Made by a program: the position numbers and the translations under genes
Assembly: GCA_006384855.1 (NCBI GenBank)
Contig: VCJN01001281.1
Coordinates: forward strand, 43,637-107,636
Source: Tetraselmis striata
Taxonomy: Eukaryota > Chlorophyta > Chlorodendrophyceae > Chlorodendrales > Chlorodendraceae
DNA: 64,000 nucleotides
Reading direction: 5' to 3'
Notes under the pieces: generated by a model
What the model was told of the DNA's origin: nothing
Database searches by the model: none
What the model saw: only the letters and a program-made list of their open reading frames with translations
Shown: piece after piece, positions 1 through 9,442 of the stretch
Position numbering within the stretch: the stretch's first letter is position 1
Layout: every line of letters starts with the position of its first letter

Positions 1-372
1 CGGCTTTAAAATTTGCCTAAGGCTGAAGCAACAATTCGGTAAGAATTGAAACGACTCAGGCGCGTCCTTTGGAGCCGCGATACAAGGCAAACCTTCAGGA
101 AAACACCGTTTCGGACCTCTCGCAAAATGGGAGGCGAAAACGGCCGCGCAAAAAAAGCCGAAAGAAGTTTGCCGGACGGCCCGGTATTTCCGCCGTCACC
201 GGCCCGTCGCCAGGCAGGCAGGCCGGCAACAAGGCCTTGAGGCGAGCTGGCCTGGCGCGGCACGCGCAAACGAAAACGTCCGCAAGACGGATCTTGCGGA
301 CGTGGAGGCGAGAGGCGGCAAGGCGCAGCCGGCGCCTGCAAAGATGCGGCTCGACGGCTTAATGGCGCAGGG
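1..372. other. Intergenic region downstream of flgD
   Basis: No credible gene is seen in this left-edge stretch; the overlapping short open frames have arginine/proline-rich shadow composition. Its only clear structure is the hairpin at 277-302. A gene could begin beyond the left edge of the window. Confidence 0.5.
277..302 (-). terminator. Probable Rho-independent terminator of flgD
   Basis: A perfect 11-bp inverted repeat (CGTCCGCAAGA with its complement) encloses a 4-base loop. Read on the minus strand the hairpin is followed by TTTTCG. It lies about 70 bp past the flgD stop codon, where transcription of the flagellar genes would end. Confidence 0.65.
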
Positions 373-1047
373 TCAGCTCCGGTTGACGGAAATCACCGCA
401 TTGGCGGGGATGCGCGCGCCGCCGACGGTCAGTACCGCGCCGCCCTCGGTGAACTCGATCCCCTCGACCGTGCCGGACACTTCCGTCGGGACCCGGATGC
501 TCGGCGCGCCATTGGCGTCGTAGCGCCCGATCGTGATCGAATAGTCGCCATCCGGGGCTTGCGACCCGGCGGAGGTGCGCCCGTCCCATTCGAAGGTGTC
601 GCGTCCCTGCGACAGGGTCGTGTCGCCGGAATAGACCACCGCGCCGAGGCTGTTGCGCACCTCGACGCGCGCCTTGCCGCCCTCGCCCGCATCATAGGTC
701 CAGGCCGCCTCGCCGCTCTTCAGCTCGGTGGTGCTGCCGGATGCCACGACGTTGGTGCCGAGATAGCTGACGTAGCTCGAGGCGGTGGAGGAGGCCATCA
801 CCTGCAGCAGATTGCCCAACTGGTCGTTGGTCTTGATCTGCTGTTCCACCGAGGAATACTGGACGAGTTGCTCGGTGTATTTCGACGAATCCGTCGGGTC
901 GAGCGGGTCCTGGTTCTGGATCTGCGTCGTCAGCATCGACAGGAACAGCTCGTAGTTGCTGTCGAGCGCGGACTTCGCCGAGGAGGTCGACTTCGCCGCC
1001 GCTGCAGCGGCACTGCTCTGTTCGCTAATTCCGGTGATTCCGGTCAT
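373..1047 (-). CDS. flgD: Flagellar hook assembly (capping) protein FlgD
   Basis: A 224-residue protein whose N-terminal part (about residues 35-76, with FLSMLTTQIQNQDPLDP and the following YTEQLVQYSSVEQQI) is the signature of FlgD, the scaffold that caps the growing flagellar hook and lets FlgE subunits polymerise. The C-terminal half (about 85-220) fits the FlgD Ig/Tudor-like region. Length is normal. An AGGAGAG ribosome-binding site precedes the ATG. It lies just downstream of fliK on the same strand, as in many alphaproteobacterial flagellar clusters, and a hairpin follows it. Exported by the flagellar type III apparatus. Confidence 0.93.
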   Translation of the reverse strand: MTGITGISEQSSAAAAAAKSTSSAKSALDSNYELFLSMLTTQIQNQDPLDPTDSSKYTEQLVQYSSVEQQIKTNDQLGNLLQVMASSTASSYVSYLGTNVVASGSTTELKSGEAAWTYDAGEGGKARVEVRNSLGAVVYSGDTTLSQGRDTFEWDGRTSAGSQAPDGDYSITIGRYDANGAPSIRVPTEVSGTVEGIEFTEGGAVLTVGGARIPANAVISVNRS

Positions 1048-1096
1048 CCGTTTCTCTCCTGATCCCTCATGCCGTTCCCGGCCACCGCGTCAGCGG

Positions 1097-3619
1097 TCAA
1101 ATCTGTATGTCGAGCGCGCCGCTGGCGCCGCGCACCTGAACGCGCGAGACGCTCACCAAGTCCTCAACCTCGCCCTCGGCAGCCGGACCGTCGCCGCCCC
1201 GGCCTGCGCCCGGGGCGTCATCCTGGCCATCCTGGCGCTGGAACCCGGCAAAGCCGCCCTGATCCTTCAGGCTGAGCTGCACGGATCCGTTTTCCAGTTT
1301 CAGGCCGGCCGCATCGAGGGCGCGCTCCAGGCTGCGCTGGTCGCGCAGGAACATGTCGAGCGTCTCGCTGCGTTCCACCGCAAGATGCGCCCGCACGGTG
1401 CCGTCCTTGCCGACCTTGAGGTCCACGTCGATCCGGCCCATTTCCGGCGGATCCATGCGGATCTGGAAGCGGGTCGATCCCTTGGACGCGAAGCGGGCGA
1501 TCTCGGCCGCAAGATGGGCGGTCGCGGCAGCCGCCTGCTGCGGAAGCGACGCCGTCGCGGCGGCGCGGGCGACAGAGGCCGCCGCCTGCTGCGCCGCATC
1601 GCCGCGCTGGCCGAAGTCGCCGAAGCCGTCGATGTCGAACCCGCCGTCGCCGCCTTTTGCCTGCCCGTCCGACAGGGCGGCGGCAAAGGCGAGCGCCGCG
1701 GCGCTAACGCCGGCGCGCACCGGCTGCGGCTGGGCCGCTTGCGTGGCGGCCGGCGTCACGGCCGGCAGCTTGGCCTCGGAGGCCGTGTCTTCGCCCGTTG
1801 CTCCATCGCCTGCCATGGCTTTCGCGAGCGTGGATGTGGGTTCCCCATCGACGGCATCGGCATTGCCGCTGGCGACCGGCTGGCCAAGATCGCGGGCCGG
1901 TGCGTTCATCGCCATTTGCGTCGTTGCGCGAAGCGCCGCCGGATCGCGTCCGTTGCGCGGCGCCTGATCCGCCTGCGCGGCAGCCTCGCCGTCGCCCGCG
2001 CCGACCGTCGCGTCGGGTTGTGCCGCCGCATCTGACTGTGCCGGCGCATCAATCACCGGGGCGGCGGTACGCGGGGTCGACCCGGTCGCGGGCGACCCGG
2101 CGGCCGTCATCTGCGGTGCGCTCTGCGTGCCGTCTTTCCCTGTGGCGCCTGTCCCTGTGACGCCCATCCCTGTGGCACCTGTCCCTGTAGCACCTGTCTT
2201 GGCCGCATCCGCCTGCGGCGCGTCGCTCGCGCCCGCGGAGGCCGCCGGCGTCTCTTGCGCGACCGAGACGTCGACGGTCGCAGCAGCGGCTGGCGTCATG
2301 GCCGGTCGCGGAGGCGCGGTGCCTGCCACGGGCCGGGAGCCTTCATCCCCGGCGTCTGCGGAAACAGACTGCGAAGCCGTTGCAGACCCGGACGGAGACC
2401 CGACGCCAGCCTCAGCATCGACCGAAACCGGTGCGGCGACAGACGCGACCTGCCCCGGTGTGTCGGCGACCGACCCGGCCTGCGGCGCTGACGCGGCAGC
2501 GCCCGCAGTGCCCGCCACGCCGGCTGTCTGCGGCGCGGTGCCCGCCGCGCCGACGGTCTGCGTCGCGGTGGCGGACGCCCCCGACGGTGTCCCGGCGACG
2601 GAGCCGGCCGACGTCTGAGCGCCGGCAAGACCAGCCGGAAGCGGCGCGCCGCCGGTCTGCTCGGACCCGGACGCGGTGGCAGCATTCGCTACCGTTGCCG
2701 AGCGCATGGCACTGACAGGGTTGTTTGCGGCAAGGGCGGCGCCGACCGCCGGTGCTCCGACTTGTGCCGGGCCCCCGCCGGAAAGTGCCGCCGTGGTCCC
2801 GGCGGCGAGACCGGGAGGCGATCCGGCCTTGCCCTGCGCGGCCATACCCGATGCGGCCGTGCCGTCATCAGTTCCGGCGGCCGCAGCGCCCGGCGCCTTG
2901 CCCGTCACATCGGTCGCTTTGCCGCCCGCGGCGGCGGCACGTGCCGCCAGACCAGTCTCGGAGACAGCCTGCGCCGTCGTCAGAATGCTTTCGGGGGAAA
3001 CGACACCCCGAGCTGCGCCCGCCACAAGCGACGGAACCGGAGCGAAAGGCGCGGACATCGACGCCGGTGCCATGCTCTCCAGAGTGAGAGGAGCACCCGC
3101 GCCGGGTGGTGTCGCCGCTTCCGTTTCGGTGTCGGTATCGCCTGCCAAGGCCGCAGCGCCCGTCGCTGCTGCGACCGGAGCAACCGATGCAGTGCCATCG
3201 GACACGGCCGGGGTCGCCGGCAGCACGGATACACCGCCCGGTCCGGCTGTTCCGAACATGCCAAGTCCGACTGCGGGGATCACGGAGGGCGTGTCCGTCG
3301 TTTGAGCGGCGGGCGCCCCGGCAGGCAGGGGACCCGTTGCAGTCACAGATCCCGGCCCAAATCCGGAGAGAGGTCCCGTCACAGTCGCCGACGCCATTGC
3401 GCCACCGGCAACCGGGGCGCCAACCGGCACGCCGGTCGCCGCGCCCTGGACTGCGGACAGCGCGCGGGCGGAGACATCGCCGCCCAGGGAGCCGAGGTGT
3501 TGCGCGAACATCGACGGCACACCGGTCGCGGCGCCTGCAGCCGCTGCCTTGGCACCCTGCCCCGACACGGCCGCGCTGGCGGCGATCGCAGGTGCGGAAA
3601 TGGAATTGGCGAGCGTCAC
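1097..3619 (-). CDS. fliK: Flagellar hook-length control protein FliK
   Basis: I read the start as the GTG at 3619 with GGAGAG just upstream, giving 840 residues; the open frame continues upstream without coding character. Most of the protein is low-complexity sequence rich in Ala, Gly, Thr, Ser and Pro, as expected for the variable ruler part of FliK. The C-terminal hook domain (about 700-785, containing FQIRMDPPEMGRIDVDL and then LERALDAAGLKL) is the conserved part that switches export specificity from hook to filament when the hook reaches length. It is 49 bp upstream of flgD on the same strand. The repetitive central region is large for the family. Confidence 0.88.
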   Translation of the reverse strand: MTLANSISAPAIAASAAVSGQGAKAAAAGAATGVPSMFAQHLGSLGGDVSARALSAVQGAATGVPVGAPVAGGAMASATVTGPLSGFGPGSVTATGPLPAGAPAAQTTDTPSVIPAVGLGMFGTAGPGGVSVLPATPAVSDGTASVAPVAAATGAAALAGDTDTETEAATPPGAGAPLTLESMAPASMSAPFAPVPSLVAGAARGVVSPESILTTAQAVSETGLAARAAAAGGKATDVTGKAPGAAAAGTDDGTAASGMAAQGKAGSPPGLAAGTTAALSGGGPAQVGAPAVGAALAANNPVSAMRSATVANAATASGSEQTGGAPLPAGLAGAQTSAGSVAGTPSGASATATQTVGAAGTAPQTAGVAGTAGAAASAPQAGSVADTPGQVASVAAPVSVDAEAGVGSPSGSATASQSVSADAGDEGSRPVAGTAPPRPAMTPAAAATVDVSVAQETPAASAGASDAPQADAAKTGATGTGATGMGVTGTGATGKDGTQSAPQMTAAGSPATGSTPRTAAPVIDAPAQSDAAAQPDATVGAGDGEAAAQADQAPRNGRDPAALRATTQMAMNAPARDLGQPVASGNADAVDGEPTSTLAKAMAGDGATGEDTASEAKLPAVTPAATQAAQPQPVRAGVSAAALAFAAALSDGQAKGGDGGFDIDGFGDFGQRGDAAQQAAASVARAAATASLPQQAAAATAHLAAEIARFASKGSTRFQIRMDPPEMGRIDVDLKVGKDGTVRAHLAVERSETLDMFLRDQRSLERALDAAGLKLENGSVQLSLKDQGGFAGFQRQDGQDDAPGAGRGGDGPAAEGEVEDLVSVSRVQVRGASGALDIQI

Positions 3620-4039
3620 GCATCTCTCCACTGGGAACCGCGCCGTCCACCGTAGCGGCAACCGCGCGCAATCATCTGCCAAACCTGTCAGCAAATGCCG
3701 GGCCAACTCCGCAAAATCGTCGTTTCCGGCCGAAACGGGAGGATTTCCTCCTTGCCTGAACCACACAATGGCCTCACATACCCGGAAAGCTTTGCCGCAC
3801 CGGGAAAGGATTGCCGGGTGCGCGGCGCATCGACGACCAGCCAGCCGGGGCGCTTGGCCTCGGCCGGTCGCTTCCGTTATAGTCGCGCCAACGCAAGGCG
3901 CGGCGCATGGCCGGCGCCCAGCCAGAGACCCGGACACGGCCGCCATGGCGTCGACCGGCCGGGCAACCAGATTTGATCGGGCGGCACGGGGCCGGGCGGG
4001 ATCGCCGGGCAGGCCGGCTCAGACCGCAAGGTGAGAACA
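3620..4039. other. Divergent intergenic region between fliK and mnmA
   Basis: These 420 bp separate the divergent fliK and mnmA genes and should hold both promoters. A short palindrome (GGAGGATTTCCTCC, 3738-3751) is the only structure I noticed. No credible small gene is seen. Confidence 0.4.
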
Positions 4040-5222
4040 ATGCTCAACAGTCTCGATCTGCCGAAGAGACCGCAGGACACACGGGTCGTCGTCGCCATGT
4101 CGGGCGGCGTCGATTCCTCCGTCGTCGCCGGACTGATGAAGCGCGAGGGCTATGACGTCGTCGGCGTGACGCTTCAGCTTTACGATCACGGCGAGGCGGT
4201 GCACCGGGCGGGCGCCTGTTGCGCGGGCCAGGACATCCAGGACGCGCGCCGGGTCGCTGAGAGCCTCGGCATTCCCCATTACGTGCTCGACTATGAAGAC
4301 CGCTTCCGCGAGGCGGTGATCGAACGGTTTGCCGAAAGCTACATCGCCGGCGAAACCCCGATCCCCTGCGTCGCCTGCAACCAGACCGTCAAGTTCTCCG
4401 ACCTGCTGGAGACGGCGAAGACGCTCGGCGCCGACGTGCTGGCGACCGGCCACTATGTGCGCACCGGCATGGTCGGCAACCATCGTGCGTTACACCGCCC
4501 GGTCGATCTCGACCGCGACCAGAGCTATTTCCTCTTCGCCACCACCCAGGACCAGCTCGACTTCCTGCGCTTTCCGCTCGGCGGCATGACCAAGGCGGAA
4601 AACCCGCGAGCTCGCCCGCGAGTTCGGCCTGTCCGTCGCCGAGAAGCAGGACAGCCAGGACATCTGCTTCGTGCCCCAGGGCAAATACGCCGACGTGATC
4701 GAGCGGCTGAAGCCCGACGCCGCCGAACCCGGCGACATCGTCCACCTCGACGGACGCGTGCTCGGGCGCCATCAGGGCATCATCCATTTCACCATCGGGC
4801 AGCGGCGCGGCATCGGCGTCGCCACCGGCGAGCCGCTCTATGTCGTGCGTCTCGACGCCGCCAACCGGCGGGTGATCGTCGGCCCGCGCGAGGCGCTCGG
4901 CACGCGCGAGATCGTGCTGCGCGACGTCAACTGGATCGGCCCCGGCCTGCTGGAAAACATCCCCGCCGACGGGCTCGAGCTGCACGCCAAGGTGCGCTCC
5001 ACCCGTCCTCCGAGGCCCGCGATCCTCAGGCTGCGCGACGGCGAGGCCGTCGTCGAGCTGCTTGACGGGGAAACCGGCGTAGCACCAGGGCAGGCCTGCG
5101 TCTTCTTCGACGACGACGGCGACGGCGCGCGGGTGCTCGGCGGCGGGTGGATCGAACGAACGGTTCCCGGCCATGCGACCGGCAGCCCTGAAAAGACAAC
5201 ACAAGCAACGGCAACGGCATAA
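4040..5222 (+). CDS. mnmA: tRNA-specific 2-thiouridylase MnmA (one frameshift)
   Basis: MnmA activates U34 of Glu, Gln and Lys tRNAs with ATP and inserts sulfur to give s2U34. The PP-loop SGGVDSS is near residue 20. The two reactive cysteines are recognisable, in [11 protein letters not shown] and in [22 protein letters not shown] upstream favours the ATG at 4040 over the GTG at 4031. The two halves are in different frames: the AAAA at 4599-4602 appears to carry one A too many, after MTKAE. Skipping it restores [19 protein letters not shown] and a protein of about 393 residues, normal for the family. Since mnmA is usually essential or nearly so, sequencing error is likelier than a pseudogene. 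The stop overlaps the next start (TAATG). Confidence 0.92.
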
Positions 5223-5921
5223 TGGTCGAAGATTTTCTCCGCGCTTCGCGGTTCGGGCGCTGGCTCGACCGGGTGTTTTTCCTCCGCGACGCGCGGCACC
5301 GGCACGCGAAGCGATGTCGAAAGCGCCTATGCCCGCTGGGCGCCGGTCTACGACTGGGTGTTCACCGCGCCGCTGGTGTTCGGCCAGCGCGCCGCCGCCC
5401 GCGCCGCCAACCGTCTGTCCGGCGACCTGCTGGAGGTGGGCGTCGGCACCGGCCTTTCGCTACCGCTCTACAGCCGCAACCTGACCGTCACCGGCATCGA
5501 TCTGTCGGAACCGATGCTGGAGCGCGCCCGCGAACGGGTGGCGCGCAAGCATCTCGGCAATGTCGCCGAGCTGCGCGCGATGGATGCCGCCGACCTCGAC
5601 TTTCCCGAAGCCCGCTTCGATGTCGCCACGGTGATGTATGTCATGACCGTGGTTCCCGACCCCGAAACGGTGCTGGCCGAGCTCGAACGCGTCGTGCGAC
5701 CTGGCGGTACGGTCATCGTCGTCAACCACTTCGCGTCGCGCTCAGGGCTCTTTGCCTGGATCGAGCGCGGACTGGCACGCTTCGCCGGCAAGCTCGGCTG
5801 GGATCCGCTGTTCGAGCGCGAGACCGTGCTCGACAACACCGGCATGACGCTGGTGCACGAGGAGCGCATCGCGCCCTTCGGGCTCTTCACCATGATGGTG
5901 TTCAAGCGCGCCGACAACTGA
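5222..5921 (+). CDS. Class I SAM-dependent methyltransferase, phosphatidylethanolamine-methyltransferase-like (one frameshift)
   Basis: The motif LLEVGVGTGLSLPLY is the SAM-binding loop, and VTGIDLSEPML, DVATVMYVMTVVPD and LERVVRPGGTVIVVNH are the following methyltransferase motifs. YARWAPVYDWVF near the N-terminus is typical of the PmtA/UbiE-like family of phospholipid or small-molecule methyltransferases. The gene starts at an ATG overlapping the mnmA stop. Its first 20 residues ([19 protein letters not shown]) are in one frame and the rest in another; the TTTTT at 5276-5280 seems to have one T too many. The repaired length is about 232 residues. The lipid substrate is inferred from similarity only. 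Confidence 0.75.
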
Positions 5922-5963
5922 AGGCGCGGGCGACGCCGGCCGGCGCCGGGGTCCGCCTGACCG

Positions 5964-6911
5964 TCAGCCCGGCGGGCCCGGCACCCCCGGAACCGCTGTC
6001 GGGAGACTGCGGCGGGACCGCGATGCCGCAAGTCCGGCCCCGCCGATGAGGATCAAGGCGCCGCCGGCATAGGTGGCGGTCGTCGGGGTTTCTCCGAACA
6101 AGACCCATCCGAACAGGGCGCCGAACACGATCCATGTGTAGCGGACCGGCCCGATCAGGGCGGCGTCTGACAGGCGGAACGCCTGGATGTTGCAGACCTG
6201 CGCGAGGATCGCGATCGGTCCCAGCAGGACGAAGGCACCGGTCAGCGCGGCCGGAACCAATTGCCATTGCCACAGGGCGGGGGCGGCGAACAGCAGCATG
6301 CCGAACAGGTTCACATAGAACAGCACGATAATTGCACGTTCCGAGCGCGCCAGCGTCTTGATGAGGATGCTCTCCACGGCGATGAGCACCGCGCCGGCAA
6401 GGGCGACGAGACCGGCAAGCAGCGTGTCGGCTTGCAGGTGCAGACCGGCGCCATCGCCGGCAACGACGATCATCGCACCGGCAAGACACACCAGCGCCGC
6501 GCCCCACTGCCGGGGCGTGAAGGCTTCCTTCAGCACGAAGACGCCGAGAAGCACGGTAAAGAACCCGTCCAGCAGGCCGATGGCCGTTGCATCGGCGACG
6601 GGCATGTTGGTCGCCGCATAGATCGCGGCCATGCCGCCGCCACCACCGGCGGCCGCGCGCACCGCATGGACGGGAAGCTGCGGCGTCGCCAGCCCGCGAA
6701 CCCGCTCCCGGCTGAGAAGCGCCCAGGCGACCACGCACAGGAACCCGCCGACATAGCGCAGCCAGATGATCTGCGCGGCGGATGCGACACCGCCGCTCCA
6801 CTTCCCCGAGACGAAGATCAGGGCAAACAGCGCAACGGCAACGGCCGCCCAGGCAACGCCCTTGGCATTGTCGAACGCACCGGCGGTCGATGTCAGGTCC
6901 CTGGCGGCCAT
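5964..6911 (-). CDS. EamA/DMT-family transporter (10 membrane segments)
   Basis: A 315-residue, strongly hydrophobic protein with two internally similar halves, each of about five transmembrane segments, as in EamA (drug/metabolite transporter) exporters such as RhaT or YdcZ relatives. GLLDGFFTVLLGVFVLKEAFTPRQWGAALV and its counterpart PVRYTWIVFGALFGWVLFGETPTTATYAGGALI mark the repeat. It is the last gene of the minus-strand run after the racemase-like gene (91 bp gap), so export of the product of that cluster is a reasonable guess. It faces the methyltransferase gene tail to tail. Confidence 0.85.
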   Translation of the reverse strand: MAARDLTSTAGAFDNAKGVAWAAVAVALFALIFVSGKWSGGVASAAQIIWLRYVGGFLCVVAWALLSRERVRGLATPQLPVHAVRAAAGGGGGMAAIYAATNMPVADATAIGLLDGFFTVLLGVFVLKEAFTPRQWGAALVCLAGAMIVVAGDGAGLHLQADTLLAGLVALAGAVLIAVESILIKTLARSERAIIVLFYVNLFGMLLFAAPALWQWQLVPAALTGAFVLLGPIAILAQVCNIQAFRLSDAALIGPVRYTWIVFGALFGWVLFGETPTTATYAGGALILIGGAGLAASRSRRSLPTAVPGVPGPPG

Positions 6912-7002
6912 GGGTTTGTCTCCAATGGATGCTCCCGGTCCGCGGGCCGGCCCTGGCGAAGGAAAGGGCGGTCGCGCCGTCGCGCCCGCACCGGATGCGG
7001 CG

Positions 7003-8322
7003 TCAGAATGAAAATCGCAGCGTCGACGGGCTGCAGCCGAGAACCGATGTCACAAACTCCGGCTGCACATCGCCCATCCAGGCCGCGAGGGAAGAAATGT
7101 CGGCCCGCGCGCGCCCCCTCCACCAGTCTGTGGTGACGAACACGTGGTCGCCGCAAGACAGGCGGTGCCCTGTCGGGTCTTCGGCCTCCACCGTGCTCAT
7201 GTTCATGGATTGACGGCCGACGAGACGGTGTGCGCCACCATGTGCATTGAGGACGCAGGCCGGCGTCTCGGTCTTGCCGATGCCCTGGTAGGTTCGGCCC
7301 GCGCTGAGCCAGCCAAACCCGAGCAAGGCAATCCATTGCCCGGACCGCTCGCCAATCCGATAGGCATGTTCGTAGCCGATCGTCGCGCCTTGCGGACGGT
7401 GCATGCAGTCGCAAACGCTTGTCGCCACATGCATGACTTGTCGCGTTCCTGCGAAAGGCCCGCGCATTCCGTTGGCAGTGCCGTAAAGGGCGTTTCCGAT
7501 CCGGTCGAACCTTTGCAGCCCCAGCCCGTCGAGATCGTCGACCCCTCCGAAGACGGCCGAGGCCGCGGACGAGAACAGACTGATTTCCGGGTCGCCCTCG
7601 CCCGCCTCCCGAAACAGCGGCAGCGCGTTTGCCACGATCTCCTGGAAACGGGCGATGCCCCGCCTCGACGGGTCATCCAGATCCGACGCATTGGCGCTTG
7701 CAGCGTCCGGCAGGTGACACCCGAGGCTCGCGATCCTGAGCCACGGCAGGGCAATAATGCTCGAGATCTGCGCCAGGCAATCCCTCATCGGCGCGATATT
7801 GAGCCCGGTCCGGCCCGAGCCCGCGACATCGAGATTGAGATGGACCGGCTGAACCCGCCGATGGCCGGCGGCGAGGTCGCTGACGATGCGGGCCGCCTCG
7901 AGCGATCCGACGGTCTCGCGCAAGCCGAGACCGTCGGCCATCGCGGCCGCGATTTCCCCCGGGGCGCCGATCCTGAGACGCAGCACCGGGATCTCGGCGC
8001 TTGCCTTGCGGACCGCCACCGCCTCCCGATTGTCGCAAATCGCGATATGACTGCAATCCGCGACGATCGCCTGCGCGACCAGGTCGGCGCCGTGCCCATA
8101 GGCATCCCCCTTCAAAACGGCGCAAAAGCCGTCGGGCGCGAGATGGCGTCTGATCAAGCCGGCGTTGCAACGAAGTGCCTGCGTATCGATACCCGCCCAC
8201 AGCGGGCGGTATCCCTGCGCCGCGACCGCCGAACCGGCGGCGGCCAAAAACCGGCTCACGGCGGGCGCGGGGTCGACGGTAGGCCAGTGCACATCGGGTT
8301 CCAGCCGGGTCATGCCAACCAT
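7003..8322 (-). CDS. Alanine-racemase-family PLP enzyme
   Basis: About 439 residues when started at the ATG at 8322 (an ATG at 8313 is equally possible). The fold-type III signature AVLKGDAYGHG contains the PLP lysine (about residue 71). Later come RFDRIGNALYG, GYEHAYRIG with the expected tyrosine, and VGRQSMNMSTVEAEDP, the counterpart of the Alr VGRVSMD motif. The protein is longer than usual Alr (about 370) because of about 40 extra N-terminal residues. It starts 13 bp after a cysteine-synthase-like gene and belongs to an accessory cluster with a GHMP kinase, so it may racemise a non-standard amino acid rather than serve the cell wall. Substrate unknown. Confidence 0.8.
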   Translation of the reverse strand: MVGMTRLEPDVHWPTVDPAPAVSRFLAAAGSAVAAQGYRPLWAGIDTQALRCNAGLIRRHLAPDGFCAVLKGDAYGHGADLVAQAIVADCSHIAICDNREAVAVRKASAEIPVLRLRIGAPGEIAAAMADGLGLRETVGSLEAARIVSDLAAGHRRVQPVHLNLDVAGSGRTGLNIAPMRDCLAQISSIIALPWLRIASLGCHLPDAASANASDLDDPSRRGIARFQEIVANALPLFREAGEGDPEISLFSSAASAVFGGVDDLDGLGLQRFDRIGNALYGTANGMRGPFAGTRQVMHVATSVCDCMHRPQGATIGYEHAYRIGERSGQWIALLGFGWLSAGRTYQGIGKTETPACVLNAHGGAHRLVGRQSMNMSTVEAEDPTGHRLSCGDHVFVTTDWWRGRARADISSLAAWMGDVQPEFVTSVLGCSPSTLRFSF

Positions 8323-8335
8323 TTGGGGGCCGCCT

Positions 8336-9429
8336 TCATGGTTGATAGCCCGCAGGCCGTGGCGCTTGGGGACGGCCTGCCATTTCCTCGAACGAGCGGC
8401 GACACCACTTGAGACGGCACCACTGCGGCGCGACGTCGCCAAGCCTTTCGATCTCGATCGGCGCAGTGGCCGCCTCTCGGATGTCCTGCGCCCATGTGTC
8501 GAGCCAATGGGGATCGAACATGGTTTCGACGTATCGCACGCCGTGATCGGGCAGGATCGTCAGGACTTCGCGATCGGGCTCGTTTCGTGCGTACCATTCG
8601 GCGACGGTCAAGGCGGCACCGCTGGACGGCCCCACAAGCAATCCGGTTTCCTGTGAAACGAATGAACCTTTTGCACCATCCTGGGCACGGGCACCCAATG
8701 AACCTCGTCGCAGGCGCCGTGTTCGACATTTCCCATCGGAATTCCCGCCCCCATGGCGAGAATCTGCTCGAAGGTCTCGCGACACATGCGCGTGATCCTT
8801 CGCGCCTCCGCTCCAAACACAACGCTGCGATTGTGATCGACCGCGACAACCTTGAGGTTCGGATTTGCCAGACGCAGGAGCCTTGCAAAGCCGAACAGCG
8901 AGCCCCCGCTGCCCACCGTTCCGACGATCGTATCCACCCGCCGTCCGCGGTCGAGATAGTCTTGAGCGATTTCGCGGTAGGACGCGGCGTTGAGCGGGTT
9001 CGTGTATTGCTGCGGCCAGAAAGCCGTCGGATTGTCTGCAAGCAACCGATGCAGCACCTCCAGCCGCGCCTGCTGGATGCCGCCTTCGCAATTCCGGCTG
9101 GCTTCGACGATATGCAGCGTTGCGCCGAGGTTTTCCAGTCGCCACCGCACGATCTCCGAAACGGGTCCGGTAACCAGCGTCAACTTGAGCCCATAGAGGG
9201 AACAAAGGATCGACAAGGCCAGGGCGAAGGTTCCCGAGCTGCTTTCGATCACCTGTCCTCCCGGCGGCAAGCGTCCGTTTGCCAGGGCATCGTCGAGAAT
9301 GCGTTTGGCCGGCGTGAACTTCATCAGTTCGAATTTTGCAGCCGTCAGGTTCCGCTCCAGACGGAGAAAGGCGGGCACGGCGTAGGGCGCGATCACGCTG
9401 GCATCGGCGCTTTGCAGGCGAACTGTCAT
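8336..9429 (-). CDS. Cysteine-synthase-family PLP beta-replacement enzyme (one frameshift)
   Basis: A fold-type II PLP enzyme of about 364 residues once read through. FTPAKRILDDAL holds the likely PLP lysine (about residue 42), VIESSSGTFALALS is the substrate loop equivalent of the ESTSGNT motif, GTVGSGGSLFGF is the phosphate loop, and LLVGPSSGAAL closes the active site. ATG 9429 is chosen because the sequence before it is not protein-like. The frame changes near 8680: one G seems to be missing between HWVPV and AQDGAKGSFVSQETG. It follows the kinase gene by 13 bp. A kinase making an O-phosphoamino acid followed by a beta-replacement enzyme is a plausible pair (compare SbnA with O-phosphoserine). 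That role is inference. Confidence 0.78.
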
Positions 9430-9442
9430 GGCATCGGACCTT

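Noticed and set aside
956..2035. Long plus-strand open frame opposite fliK (359 aa)
   Set aside because: It is the antisense shadow of the GC-rich fliK gene: arginine/alanine-rich composition, no motif, no ribosome-binding site.
3738..3751. GGAGGATTTCCTCC palindrome as an operator of fliK
   Set aside because: Short, purine/pyrimidine-simple, and far from a recognisable promoter; chance cannot be excluded.
7003..8322. Assigning the racemase-like gene as housekeeping alr or dadX
   Set aside because: It has a long N-terminal extension and lies in an accessory cluster without dadA or cell-wall genes.
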